From an uncultured Pseudobutyrivibrio sp. (GTDB lineage: Bacteria; Bacillota; Clostridia; Lachnospirales; Lachnospiraceae), in NCBI GenBank assembly GCA_900546435.1, contig URCQ01000014.1:1-64000 (forward strand): a stretch of 64,000 bases of DNA. The letters are read 5' to 3'. The translations under genes and the position numbers were made by a program. Positions 17,817 to 25,620 of this stretch are shown piece by piece. The notes below the pieces were generated by a model. That model saw nothing but the letters and a program-made list of their open reading frames with translations. It did no database searches and was not told the origin of the DNA. Numbering within the stretch: position 1 is the stretch's first letter; every line of letters starts with the position of its first letter.

Positions 17817-19343
17817 ATGAGTGACTTTGATCAGAATACAAACGAAGAGAATACCAAGAACAACCAGAACCATACAGAAGAACCTCATAGTTCTGTATAT
17901 TCTTACAGCTACTCTGATATCAATCAGGGAGAAAATGATACAAATACTGGAGACACGGGATATCAGCAGGGAACAGCGCAGAATAGCAGTGCATACCAGC
18001 AGGGAACATATCAGGAAAATAACGCCTATGGACAGAACAGCAATCCATATGGCTATAATCCGTATGGCAGTTCTGAGAAGAAACACAGAGCATGGTCTCA
18101 TGGACAGAGAATGCATCATGCAAGCGGCAATGGAAAGGTAAGGTCGTTTTTCGCAAAGGGACATTTCGGAAATAAATTGTTGAAGGTTGTTGCGATTGCA
18201 CTTGTCTTTGGCCTTGTGGCAGGTGGAACCTTTAGTGGTGTGACTTATGCCATCAGTAAAAAGACAGGAAAGGATCTGACAACAGCTGCGGCGACAAAGA
18301 CCTTGACGACAAGTGATGGATTAGGTGGCACAGCCGTATCTACGGCAACGACCGTGTCAGATGTTTCTGATATTGCAAATAATGTGATGCCGGCGATTGT
18401 GGCGGTTACAAATGTATCCTATACCGAGTATCGCAGCATGTTTGGCCAGACAAGAACCTATGAAAGTGAATCAGCAGGCTCTGGAATTATTGTGAGCCAG
18501 GATGATGATTATTTATATATTGCAACAAACAATCACGTCGTATCCGGCGCAGAGTCTTTGACGATTACTTTTAATGATGGCAGCGCAGTGCCGGCAACCG
18601 TAAAAGGAACAGATGCATCCGTGGATCTTGCCGTAGTAGCTGTATCACGTTCTGACGTGGAAGACAGCACAATGGAGAAAATCAAAGTAGCAACGCTTGG
18701 TGATTCTGACCAGGCAAAGGTGGGAGAATCTGCCGTTGTCATTGGTAATGCGCTTGGCTATGGCCAGTCAGTAACGACAGGCGTCATCAGTGCACTCAGC
18801 CGTGAAGTACAGTTAGAAGACGAGTCGGGTAATACGGTGACAAGTACGCTGATGCAGACAGATGCAGCCGTCAATCCGGGAAATAGTGGTGGTGCACTTT
18901 TGAACATGAATGGGGAAGTGATTGGTATTGTTTCCGCAAAATATTCCGATACCAAGGTTGAGGGTATGGGATATGCGATTCCAATGTCTACCGCAAAAGA
19001 CATCATCGAAACCATCATTAACCAGGAAGTTGTGTCGAATGACGAGGCATCCTATCTGGGCATTGCAGGGGTAGATGTTGCCAGCGATGTATCAAAACAG
19101 TACGATATGCCATCGGGTGTATATATTACGAGAGTAGCTTCCAATAGTGCGGCGAGCAAAGCCGGTATCAAAAAGGGCGATATCATCGTATCGTTTAACG
19201 GCAAAGAGGTAAGCTCTATGGATGAGATTTACAATGCAATGCAGTATCTCAAAGCCGGAACCAAAGTGGAGATTGTTTTGGCACAGGCTTCAAACAATTA
19301 CGAAGAAAAGACGGTAGAAGTAACACTGACAAAGAAAAATTGA
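17817..19343 (+). CDS. htrA: HtrA/DegP-like membrane-anchored serine protease with PDZ domain
   Basis: The 508-residue protein has a ~115-residue cytoplasmic tail rich in Asn, Gln, Tyr and Ser, then one membrane helix (LLKVVAIALVFGLVAGG). The extracellular trypsin-like domain has the catalytic triad H240 (NNHVVSG), D270 (VDLAVV) and S357 (NPGNSGGAL). A PDZ domain spans ~410-505 (AGIKKGDIIVSFNGKEV). HtrA proteases degrade misfolded exported proteins under envelope stress. AAAGGAGACGG precedes the ATG. A tandem direct repeat upstream suggests regulator binding. The tail is unusually long and low-complexity, with YQQGT and NPYGYNPYG repeats. Confidence 0.94.
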   Translation: MSDFDQNTNEENTKNNQNHTEEPHSSVYSYSYSDINQGENDTNTGDTGYQQGTAQNSSAYQQGTYQENNAYGQNSNPYGYNPYGSSEKKHRAWSHGQRMHHASGNGKVRSFFAKGHFGNKLLKVVAIALVFGLVAGGTFSGVTYAISKKTGKDLTTAAATKTLTTSDGLGGTAVSTATTVSDVSDIANNVMPAIVAVTNVSYTEYRSMFGQTRTYESESAGSGIIVSQDDDYLYIATNNHVVSGAESLTITFNDGSAVPATVKGTDASVDLAVVAVSRSDVEDSTMEKIKVATLGDSDQAKVGESAVVIGNALGYGQSVTTGVISALSREVQLEDESGNTVTSTLMQTDAAVNPGNSGGALLNMNGEVIGIVSAKYSDTKVEGMGYAIPMSTAKDIIETIINQEVVSNDEASYLGIAGVDVASDVSKQYDMPSGVYITRVASNSAASKAGIKKGDIIVSFNGKEVSSMDEIYNAMQYLKAGTKVEIVLAQASNNYEEKTVEVTLTKKN

Positions 19344-19356
19344 TATGCAGGATCAG

Positions 19357-19389
19357 GGCGGGCTCTCTTTTTGGAGAGACCCGCCTTTT
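19357..19389 (+). terminator. Intrinsic terminator after htrA
   Basis: GGCGGG-CTCTC pairs with GAGAG-A-CCCGCC with one bulged base, followed by TTTT. The GC-rich stem makes it convincing. Confidence 0.88.
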
Positions 19390-19535
19390 ATATTGCCAAA
19401 AAAATAACAAACATTGTATGCGAAAATGGACGAAAATGTCGTGCGTTAGACTTGTTGCAGAAAACCGAGTATGATAATATTTAAATTGGTAAAGAAGTCT
19501 TTTTCTTTACAAACAGTTTGATGGAGGTTTTGCAA

Positions 19536-20468
19536 ATGGAGAAGAAAAGAATCGTAATTGCATTAGGGCATGATGCTTTGGGGACAACACTTCCGGAGCA
19601 GCAGAAGGCATTGGTAAAAACAGCTAAGGCTGTGGCAGAATTTATTCGACAGGATTACCAGGTGGTAATTACACACAGTAATGGACCACAGGTAAGTATG
19701 ATACATACCGCGATGTCTGAGTTTTGCAGATTATACCCGGAATATACAGCAACACCAATGTCGGTTTGTTCTGCAATGAGTCAGGGATATATCGGTTATG
19801 ATTTACAGAATGCGATTCGCAGTGAGCTCCTGAGCCATGGAATATATAAAACGGTATCTACAGTTTTGACACAGGTAATGGTAGATCCGTATGATGAAGC
19901 TTTCTACAAGCCGAGTAAGGTGATAGGTCGTGTGATGAGTGAAGAGGAAGCGGCAGAAGAAGAAAAGAAGGGCAACCATGTGGTGAAAGTGGATGGCGGA
20001 TACAGACGTATCGTTGCGACACCAAAGCCAATGGATATTGTTGAACTCGATGCCATCAAGGCACTTTGTGATGCCGGACAGATTGTCATTGCCTGTGGCG
20101 GCGGCGGTATCCCTGTATTACAGCAGGATCATCATCTGAAGGGTGCAAGTGCAGTTATCGAAAAAGATACGATTGCCGGACATCTTGCAGACCAGCTGGA
20201 TGCAGATATGCTTGTTATTTTAACAGGTGTCGATAAGGTGTGCCTCGGATTTGGAACAGAGCACGAGAAGCCTTTGGATTACATGAGCATCAAAGATGCA
20301 GCAAATTACATGGCAGCAGGTGAGTTTGAGGAAGGTACGATGCTTCCAAAGATTCAGGCAGCAGTAGATTATATTGGGGATTCTGCAATCCGCAAGGTAT
20401 TGATTACCAAGCTTTCCGCAGAAGATGCTTCGATTGGTGGCAAGAATGGCACCATGATTGGTAAATAA
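19536..20468 (+). CDS. arcC: Carbamate kinase
   Basis: The 310-residue amino-acid-kinase-fold protein has IVIALGHDALG at the N-terminus (family: ALGGNA), VITHSNGPQVS, CGGGGIPV and the C-terminal KIQAAVDYI region. Carbamate kinase makes ATP from carbamoyl phosphate and ADP in arginine/citrulline or purine fermentation, or the reverse. Earlier in-frame TTG and ATG codons exist, but GGAGG eight bases before this ATG selects it. No arcA or arcB is adjacent; the gene stands alone before pyruvate kinase. The usual GGNA motif reads GHDA here, a common clostridial variant. Confidence 0.9.
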   Translation: MEKKRIVIALGHDALGTTLPEQQKALVKTAKAVAEFIRQDYQVVITHSNGPQVSMIHTAMSEFCRLYPEYTATPMSVCSAMSQGYIGYDLQNAIRSELLSHGIYKTVSTVLTQVMVDPYDEAFYKPSKVIGRVMSEEEAAEEEKKGNHVVKVDGGYRRIVATPKPMDIVELDAIKALCDAGQIVIACGGGGIPVLQQDHHLKGASAVIEKDTIAGHLADQLDADMLVILTGVDKVCLGFGTEHEKPLDYMSIKDAANYMAAGEFEEGTMLPKIQAAVDYIGDSAIRKVLITKLSAEDASIGGKNGTMIGK

Positions 20469-20495
20469 GAGATAGGATTTAGAAAAGGAAAAAAG

Positions 20496-21920
20496 ATGGA
20501 ACAGATTAGAAAAACGAAGATTATTTGTACAATGGGACCTTCTACAGAAAAAGAAGGCGTACTTGAAAAATTGATGCTTGCAGGTATGAATGTAGCACGT
20601 TTTAACTTTTCACATGGAGATCATGAAGAACAATTGGGACGCTTGACAAAGTTGAGAGAGACCCGTGAGAAATTAGGTTTACCGGTGGCAGCACTTTTGG
20701 ATACCAAAGGTCCGGAGATTCGTTTGCGCGAATTTGCCGAAGGTAAGGTAATGCTGGAAGCGGGACAGACCTTTACTTTGACAACAGAGGAAGTTGTTGG
20801 TGATGAGCACCGTGTGTCAATCAGTTATAAAGATCTGCCAAAAGATGTATCAGTGGGAACCCACATTTTGATTGATGATGGCTTGATTGCCATGACAGTA
20901 AAAGAAGTGACGGATCAGGATATTATCTGCGAAGTCATCAATGGTGGCAAGGTGTCCAACAAAAAGGGTGTGAATGTACCAAACGTAGAACTTTCTATGG
21001 ATTATATCAGCCCAAAGGATTATAAAGATATCGTATTTGCAGTGAAGGAGGATTTTGATTTTATCGCTGCTTCTTTTGTAAGAACAGCAGCAGACGTAAA
21101 GCAGCTGCGTGATATCTTACATGAGCATGGTGGAGATCAGATCAAGATTATTGCAAAGATTGAAAACAACCAGGGTATTCAGAATATCGACCAGATCATT
21201 GAAGCAGCCGATGGTATCATGGTTGCCCGTGGTGATATGGGTGTTGAAATCCCAATCGAAGAAGTACCAATCATTCAGAAGATGATTATCAAAAAGGCAT
21301 ATCACGCTGGTAAAGTGGTTGTTACAGCGACACAGATGCTTGATTCTATGATGAGCCATCCAAGACCAACCAGAGCAGAAGCAACTGACGTTGCCAATGC
21401 CATTTATGATGGTACAAGTGCCATTATGCTTTCCGGAGAGACAGCAGCAGGTGACTATCCGGTAGAAGCAGTGGAGACGATGGTGCGTATTGCGTTGCGT
21501 ACAGAGGCGGATATCAACTATATTTCACGTCTTCGTGCACGTAATACCAATGAGAAGCCAAGCATTACAGATGCCATTTCTCATACAGCATGTCTGATGG
21601 CAGGTGATTTGAATGCGACAAGCATTGTGACCGTTACAAAGTCTGGACGTACCGCACGTATGATTTCCAAATACCGTCCACAGAGCCCGATTATCGGCGG
21701 CTGTATGTCTGACAAGGTTTGCCGTCAGCTCAATCTTTCCTGGGGCGTCATTCCGCTGAAAGTCGAGGAAAAGCAGGATGCAGACGAACTGTTTGATCAT
21801 GCACTCGAGCGTTCCAAGGAAGCCGGTTTGATCCAGGAAGGAGATACTGTGGTTCTTACCGCTGGTGTGCCTCTTGGAATTGCGGGTACGACGAACCTGT
21901 TAAAGGCTCATATTGTCTAA
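20496..21920 (+). CDS. pyk: Pyruvate kinase
   Basis: The 474-residue protein has all core motifs: TKIICTMGPSTE, MNVARFNFSHG, DTKGPEIR, the active-site stretch IKIIAKIENNQG, GIMVARGDMGVEIP and the helix HPRPTRAEATDVANAIYDG. It converts phosphoenolpyruvate and ADP to pyruvate and ATP in glycolysis. The length is that of the short form, without the extra C-terminal PEP-utiliser domain found in Bacillus. It follows carbamate kinase by 27 bp and may be co-transcribed. After the stop there is a hairpin (ATGGTTT/AAACCAT) but no clear T-run. Confidence 0.97.
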   Translation: MEQIRKTKIICTMGPSTEKEGVLEKLMLAGMNVARFNFSHGDHEEQLGRLTKLRETREKLGLPVAALLDTKGPEIRLREFAEGKVMLEAGQTFTLTTEEVVGDEHRVSISYKDLPKDVSVGTHILIDDGLIAMTVKEVTDQDIICEVINGGKVSNKKGVNVPNVELSMDYISPKDYKDIVFAVKEDFDFIAASFVRTAADVKQLRDILHEHGGDQIKIIAKIENNQGIQNIDQIIEAADGIMVARGDMGVEIPIEEVPIIQKMIIKKAYHAGKVVVTATQMLDSMMSHPRPTRAEATDVANAIYDGTSAIMLSGETAAGDYPVEAVETMVRIALRTEADINYISRLRARNTNEKPSITDAISHTACLMAGDLNATSIVTVTKSGRTARMISKYRPQSPIIGGCMSDKVCRQLNLSWGVIPLKVEEKQDADELFDHALERSKEAGLIQEGDTVVLTAGVPLGIAGTTNLLKAHIV

Positions 21921-22016
21921 ACAGAATTTCAAATACAGTATGGTTTTTGCAGATGTTGATGCATAAACCATGTACATCCGTCATAGGATAAACCAAGTGA
22001 GAACCTGGGGAAGTCT

Positions 22017-22811
22017 ATGGCGGGATATCAAAAGCATAAAAACAATAAAATCAGAGCAGGCCTGGCACTACTGGGTCTGCTCTGTCTTAGTATAGGGGTG
22101 GTGGGACAATATCGAAGCGATGCGCTTACGACATCAGCAAGTGTAGGGGGTAGAGAACTGCCGATTTACTGTGTGGATACCGATGAGAAAAAAGTGGCGC
22201 TATCGTTTGATGCGGCTTGGGGCAATGAGGATACAGCACGGATTTTGGAGATCTTGAAGAAAAATGATGTGCATGTGACATTTTTTATGACAGGTGGCTG
22301 GGTAGATTCTTATCCAGAGGATGTGAAGGCACTTTATGAGGCGGGGCATGATCTGGGAAATCACAGCGAGAATCACAAGAATATGTCGCAGCTTTCCGTA
22401 GAAGAGTGTAAAAAAGAAGTGCAGTTGGTGCACGATAAGGTAAAGGAAATCACCGGCTATGATATGTTTTTGTTCCGTCCGCCATATGGCGACTATGACA
22501 ATGAAGTGATTACAACGGTGCGGGAAATGGGCTATTATCCGATTCAATGGGATGTGGACAGTCTGGACTGGAAAAACTATGGTGTGTCTTCGATTGTGCA
22601 GACCGTTACCGAACATAAGCATCTGGGGAATGGCTCTATTATTCTGATGCACAACGGGGCGACATATACTGCAGATGCACTCGAGACGGTAATCACCAGC
22701 TTAAAAGACCAGGGCTATGAGATTGTGTCAATTTCCGAGTTGATTTATCGCGATGGCTATCATATGGATCACGAAGGTCGGCAGATTGCAGATGAAAAAA
22801 ATAAAAACTAG
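22017..22811 (+). CDS. Polysaccharide deacetylase, PdaB-like
   Basis: The 264-residue protein has an N-terminal membrane anchor or signal (GLALLGLLCLSIGVVG) and a NodB domain. Its motifs are LSFDAAWG (motif 1, DAAWG in place of TFDDG as in PdaB-type proteins), GNHSENH (metal histidines), FRPPYGDYD, WDVDSLDW and ILMHNG. These enzymes deacetylate peptidoglycan or other N-acetyl sugars; PdaB-like members act in sporulation. GGGGAAG before the start is the ribosome site. The gene converges on a TetR gene and the two stop codons share the palindrome CTAG. Confidence 0.87.
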   Translation: MAGYQKHKNNKIRAGLALLGLLCLSIGVVGQYRSDALTTSASVGGRELPIYCVDTDEKKVALSFDAAWGNEDTARILEILKKNDVHVTFFMTGGWVDSYPEDVKALYEAGHDLGNHSENHKNMSQLSVEECKKEVQLVHDKVKEITGYDMFLFRPPYGDYDNEVITTVREMGYYPIQWDVDSLDWKNYGVSSIVQTVTEHKHLGNGSIILMHNGATYTADALETVITSLKDQGYEIVSISELIYRDGYHMDHEGRQIADEKNKN

Positions 22812-23377
22812 CGTGCCATGTTCTTTGCCTGAATGGACATAAGTTCATACATCTCATCCGGCGATTCCTGACAGCCGCCGTCCAACCACATGCGGATCAT
22901 GGCAGTCAGTCCGGTATAATAGAAAGCTGCGCAGTATTCTGCCTGTCGCTTGGAGGTGATACCCTGGATCGCGGCATAGCGTTTCATACCATCGGAATGT
23001 CCGAAAGCGGAGACGGCTGACAGAAAAGGCAGTTGCGCGACCTTGGTCACATAGACCTGATAAAACGAGCGATAACTTAGGATGTGTTCAAATAAGGCTA
23101 GAAATGTGGCACGGTATAACTCATCGGTCAGATCCATATTCCTGATCAGCGTGCGATCTTCTTCGGCGAGTGCTAAGAACAATCGTTTCGCAACGGCATC
23201 AAAAAAGTGATCCATGTCGCCGAAATGCGAATAAAAGGTCGCACGCGTAATACCTGTTTTCTGACAGAGTAAGGAGATGGAAATATCTTCAAAAGCATAT
23301 TCGTCTAATAGTTTTAAAAACATATCGCACATGAGTGCGTCAGTTTCCTGAAATTTCTTGTTGTTCTTTGTATTCAT
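22808..23377 (-). CDS. TetR/AcrR-family transcriptional regulator
   Basis: The 189-residue protein has an N-terminal TetR helix-turn-helix (DISISLLCQKTGITRATFYSHF) and a TetR_C-type ligand domain. The reading frame is open far upstream, but that extension lies inside the MATE gene. The ATG preceded by AAGGGG nine bases away gives the normal length. It is the downstream gene of a two-gene unit with the MATE pump, so it probably represses that pump and itself through the palindrome at the pump promoter. Its stop overlaps that of the deacetylase gene by 4 bp. Confidence 0.87.
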   Translation of the reverse strand: MNTKNNKKFQETDALMCDMFLKLLDEYAFEDISISLLCQKTGITRATFYSHFGDMDHFFDAVAKRLFLALAEEDRTLIRNMDLTDELYRATFLALFEHILSYRSFYQVYVTKVAQLPFLSAVSAFGHSDGMKRYAAIQGITSKRQAEYCAAFYYTGLTAMIRMWLDGGCQESPDEMYELMSIQAKNMAR

Positions 23378-23444
23378 GAGCCGATACCCCTTATATCCAT
23401 TGGATTTTTTACCATCATAACACGCATTTCGCAAAATACCCACC

Positions 23445-24806
23445 TTATATCTGCGCTTTGTCTTCTTGTATCTTTTTATAATGATGCCGAGCAAAGGCGA
23501 TGCCGAGCCCCAGCGCTGCAAAAGTTGCGATCGGCTGTGCCCATACGATGCCGCGGAATCCGGCAATGCGATCCAGGAGATAGAGTGCCGGGATAAAGAT
23601 TAGACCCTGACGTAAAACGGATACAAAGAGGGCATAGGATGGTTTTTCGGTTGATTGTAAAAAGGTAGTACAGAGTTGGTAAAGACCAATGAAAGGACCG
23701 GAAAGTGTGCCGATGCTGATGACATAGACACCCAGAGGAATGATGGCAGCATCATCCAAAAAGGCTGTGACCAGAGTGGAGGCAAACCCACGACAGAGCA
23801 GGGTGAGTGCCAGACCAAGCAGGATGGTTGCGATGGCTGTCTTTTGGATTGTCTCGCGCATACGTTTCCAGTTCTTGGCACCGTAGCTATAGGAAATGAT
23901 AGGCTGGACACCCATAGCAACACCGATCTGTAACATGCCGATAATCATAGTGGCACGTCCTGCAACAGACAGGGCAGCTACATAATGGTCGCCGTGTGCC
24001 ACCAGAAGATTATTTTCAAAAATGCCGGAGATACTGTTTAAAAGTGTGCTGATACCGGACGGCAGACCGATGGCGAGGACAGATGCCGCAATGCCGGAAG
24101 CAAAGGTAAAATCGCGCAGGTGGATCGTGGTGTGCTGACATTTTTTTATAATAAAGAGAATGTAGAAAACGCTGCTGCTGGCAGTACCGATCAGTGTTGC
24201 GATGGCAGCCCCCGGAATCCCCATACCAAGTACTAAGATAAAGATAGGATCTAAAATGATATTTAAAATGGTGCCAAGGAGATTACCGACCATTGCAGAC
24301 ACTGCCGCACCCTCACAACGGATTACCTGACCGGTAGCGGTGTTTAGCATGGTAAGCGGTGCACCCAGCATGATAAGCGTCAGATAGGAAGCGGCATAAC
24401 CGCGGGTGTTGACACTGGTACCGATCAGATTCAGGATAGGATTCTGAAAGAGCAGTATGATGGCGCCGTAGGCAAAGCCCATAAGGATGGAAAAGTAAAA
24501 GGAAAAACTGGAATAACGGGCAACCTTGGAATTGTCTCCGCGCCCCATGGCAACCGAGATACAGGAAGATGCTCCGGTACCAATCATGCTGCCAAAGGCG
24601 GACAAGATGGTTGTCAGTGGCATGCAGAGGGAAAGGCCGGTTACCTTATAGGGATCGTTTAACTGCCCGATGAAATAGATGTCAGCCATATTGTAGATGA
24701 CCATGATTAAAATGGTGAGTATGGCAGGCAGGCACATCTTGGCCATTAGTTTCCAGATCGACTCCTTTGCAAAAATATTTGGATCCAAACGTTTTTGGTT
24801 TTTCAT
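23445..24806 (-). CDS. MATE-family multidrug efflux transporter
   Basis: The 453-residue protein shows twelve hydrophobic helices in two MATE repeats (MCLPAILTILIMVIYNMADI; IGLPSGISTLLNSISG). Typical features are YFIGQLNDP after helix 1 and GCSCISVAMGRGD-like loops (here GASSCISVAMGRG). MATE pumps expel cationic drugs or metabolites using sodium or protons. The start is the second ATG, five codons in, because GAGGTATCTTCGT precedes it while the first ATG has no ribosome site. It is followed on the same strand by a TetR regulator. Confidence 0.9.
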   Translation of the reverse strand: MKNQKRLDPNIFAKESIWKLMAKMCLPAILTILIMVIYNMADIYFIGQLNDPYKVTGLSLCMPLTTILSAFGSMIGTGASSCISVAMGRGDNSKVARYSSFSFYFSILMGFAYGAIILLFQNPILNLIGTSVNTRGYAASYLTLIMLGAPLTMLNTATGQVIRCEGAAVSAMVGNLLGTILNIILDPIFILVLGMGIPGAAIATLIGTASSSVFYILFIIKKCQHTTIHLRDFTFASGIAASVLAIGLPSGISTLLNSISGIFENNLLVAHGDHYVAALSVAGRATMIIGMLQIGVAMGVQPIISYSYGAKNWKRMRETIQKTAIATILLGLALTLLCRGFASTLVTAFLDDAAIIPLGVYVISIGTLSGPFIGLYQLCTTFLQSTEKPSYALFVSVLRQGLIFIPALYLLDRIAGFRGIVWAQPIATFAALGLGIAFARHHYKKIQEDKAQI

Positions 24807-24839
24807 ACGAAGATACCTCATTTATTTTTTGGTATAAAC

Positions 24840-24853
24840 TATACATCTGTATA
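24840..24853 (-). promoter_or_regulatory. Operator palindrome at the MATE promoter
   Basis: TATACA-TC-TGTATA is a perfect inverted repeat just downstream of the -10 box, at the expected transcription start. It is the likely binding site of the TetR protein encoded in the same unit. Confidence 0.6.
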
Positions 24854-24857
24854 AATA

Positions 24858-24885
24858 ATTATAAAGCATAAAATTAGTTTTGCAA
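24858..24885 (-). promoter_or_regulatory. Promoter of the MATE-TetR unit
   Basis: On the minus strand TTGCAA and TATAAT are separated by 16 bp. The 309-bp gap between this gene and feoA holds this promoter, an AT-rich stretch without further signals, and the divergent feo promoter with its operators. Confidence 0.7.
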
Positions 24886-24962
24886 GAGGAAGATAGATGA
24901 TTTTTACAAGAAGATCTATTAATTTAAAATTATAATTATGAAATTTTTCTAAAGTAAGGCAA

Positions 24963-24991
24963 TTGACACCATAGTTAGAATGTGCTAACAT
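24963..24991 (+). promoter_or_regulatory. Promoter of the feo operon
   Basis: A consensus TTGACA is followed after 17 bp by TAACAT. An inverted repeat fills the spacer and touches the -10 box, so a repressor bound there would block RNA polymerase. Confidence 0.78.
24974..24989 (+). promoter_or_regulatory. feo operator 1
   Basis: GTTAGAATGTGCTAAC has 5-bp arms GTTAG and CTAAC around 6 bp. It is the first of three similar sites and overlaps the promoter. An iron-dependent DtxR-family repressor is the likely ligand; the regulator is not in the window. Confidence 0.68.
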
Positions 24992-25000
24992 ATCAATAAC

Positions 25001-25016
25001 GTTAGAGAGTGCTAAC
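25001..25016 (+). promoter_or_regulatory. feo operator 2
   Basis: GTTAGAGAGTGCTAAC matches operator 1 at 14 of 16 positions and starts 27 bp after it, at or just beyond the transcription start. Confidence 0.65.
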
Positions 25017-25060
25017 CATTGTTATCTAGATGGAACATGCATTTTCTTTTTTGAGCATGA

Positions 25061-25076
25061 GTTAGCTCGCTCTAAC
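25061..25076 (+). promoter_or_regulatory. feo operator 3
   Basis: GTTAGCTCGCTCTAAC keeps the arms but differs in the centre. It lies in the transcribed leader 60 bp after operator 2 and could act as a roadblock or allow looping. Confidence 0.58.
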
Positions 25077-25115
25077 AAAAGTTATATTCGTATACATATA
25101 AGGAAGGTGATACAT

Positions 25116-25328
25116 ATGATGCCGCTTGCTATGGCAACAAAGGGAGAAGAACAGCTGATTAAAAAAGTCGGTGGGAAAGAAGAAACGCGGTTGTTTTTGG
25201 AAAAGCTAGGCTTTGTGCCAGGGTCAAAAGTCAGCGTTGTTTCGGAGGCAGACGGAAATGTCATTATCAATGTCAAGGATTCACGCGTGGCAATTGGAAA
25301 AGAAATGGCACTGAAAATTATGGTTTAA
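25116..25328 (+). CDS. feoA: FeoA-family protein, first copy
   Basis: The 70-residue protein has the SH3-like FeoA fold (LGFVPGSKVSVVSEADGNVIINVKDSRVAIGKEMALKIMV). FeoA helps FeoB import ferrous iron at the membrane. AAGGAAGGTGA sits just before the ATG; an upstream in-frame GTG overlaps that ribosome site and is not a credible start. It opens the operon below three operators. Two consecutive FeoA proteins before FeoB are common in clostridia, but their division of labour is unknown. Confidence 0.88.
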   Translation: MMPLAMATKGEEQLIKKVGGKEETRLFLEKLGFVPGSKVSVVSEADGNVIINVKDSRVAIGKEMALKIMV

Positions 25329-25388
25329 ATCGTACGGAGTAAGTATGTTTTAAATAAAGGAAAAAGGCAAAGGAAAGGAAGTCACAGG

Positions 25389-25616
25389 ATGAAAACACTA
25401 CGAGATGTGAAGGTGGGACAGTCCGCTGTCGTTGCAAAGATCAACGGAGAGGGCGCAACCAAAAGAAGGATTATGGACATGGGAATTACGAAGGGTGTTG
25501 AGGTTTACGTGCGAAAAGTAGCACCACTTGGTGACCCAATTGAAATTACCGTAAGAGGATATGAGTTGTCTCTTCGAAAAGAAGATGCAGCACGAATTGA
25601 TGTGAAGGAGGACTAA
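25389..25616 (+). CDS. feoA: FeoA-family protein, second copy
   Basis: The 75-residue FeoA-type protein contains VGQSAVVAKINGEGATKRRIMDMGITKGVEVYVRKVAPLGDP split over its SH3-like strands. This is closer to canonical FeoA than the first copy. It ends 4 bp before feoB, so translation is coupled with the transporter. It probably acts as the direct cytoplasmic partner of FeoB, while the first copy may regulate; that split is only inferred. Confidence 0.9.
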   Translation: MKTLRDVKVGQSAVVAKINGEGATKRRIMDMGITKGVEVYVRKVAPLGDPIEITVRGYELSLRKEDAARIDVKED

Positions 25617-25620
25617 GAAC

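Noticed and set aside
23378..23566. 63-residue N-terminal extension of the TetR protein
   Set aside because: It overlaps the MATE gene, has no homology and the later ATG has AAGGGG.
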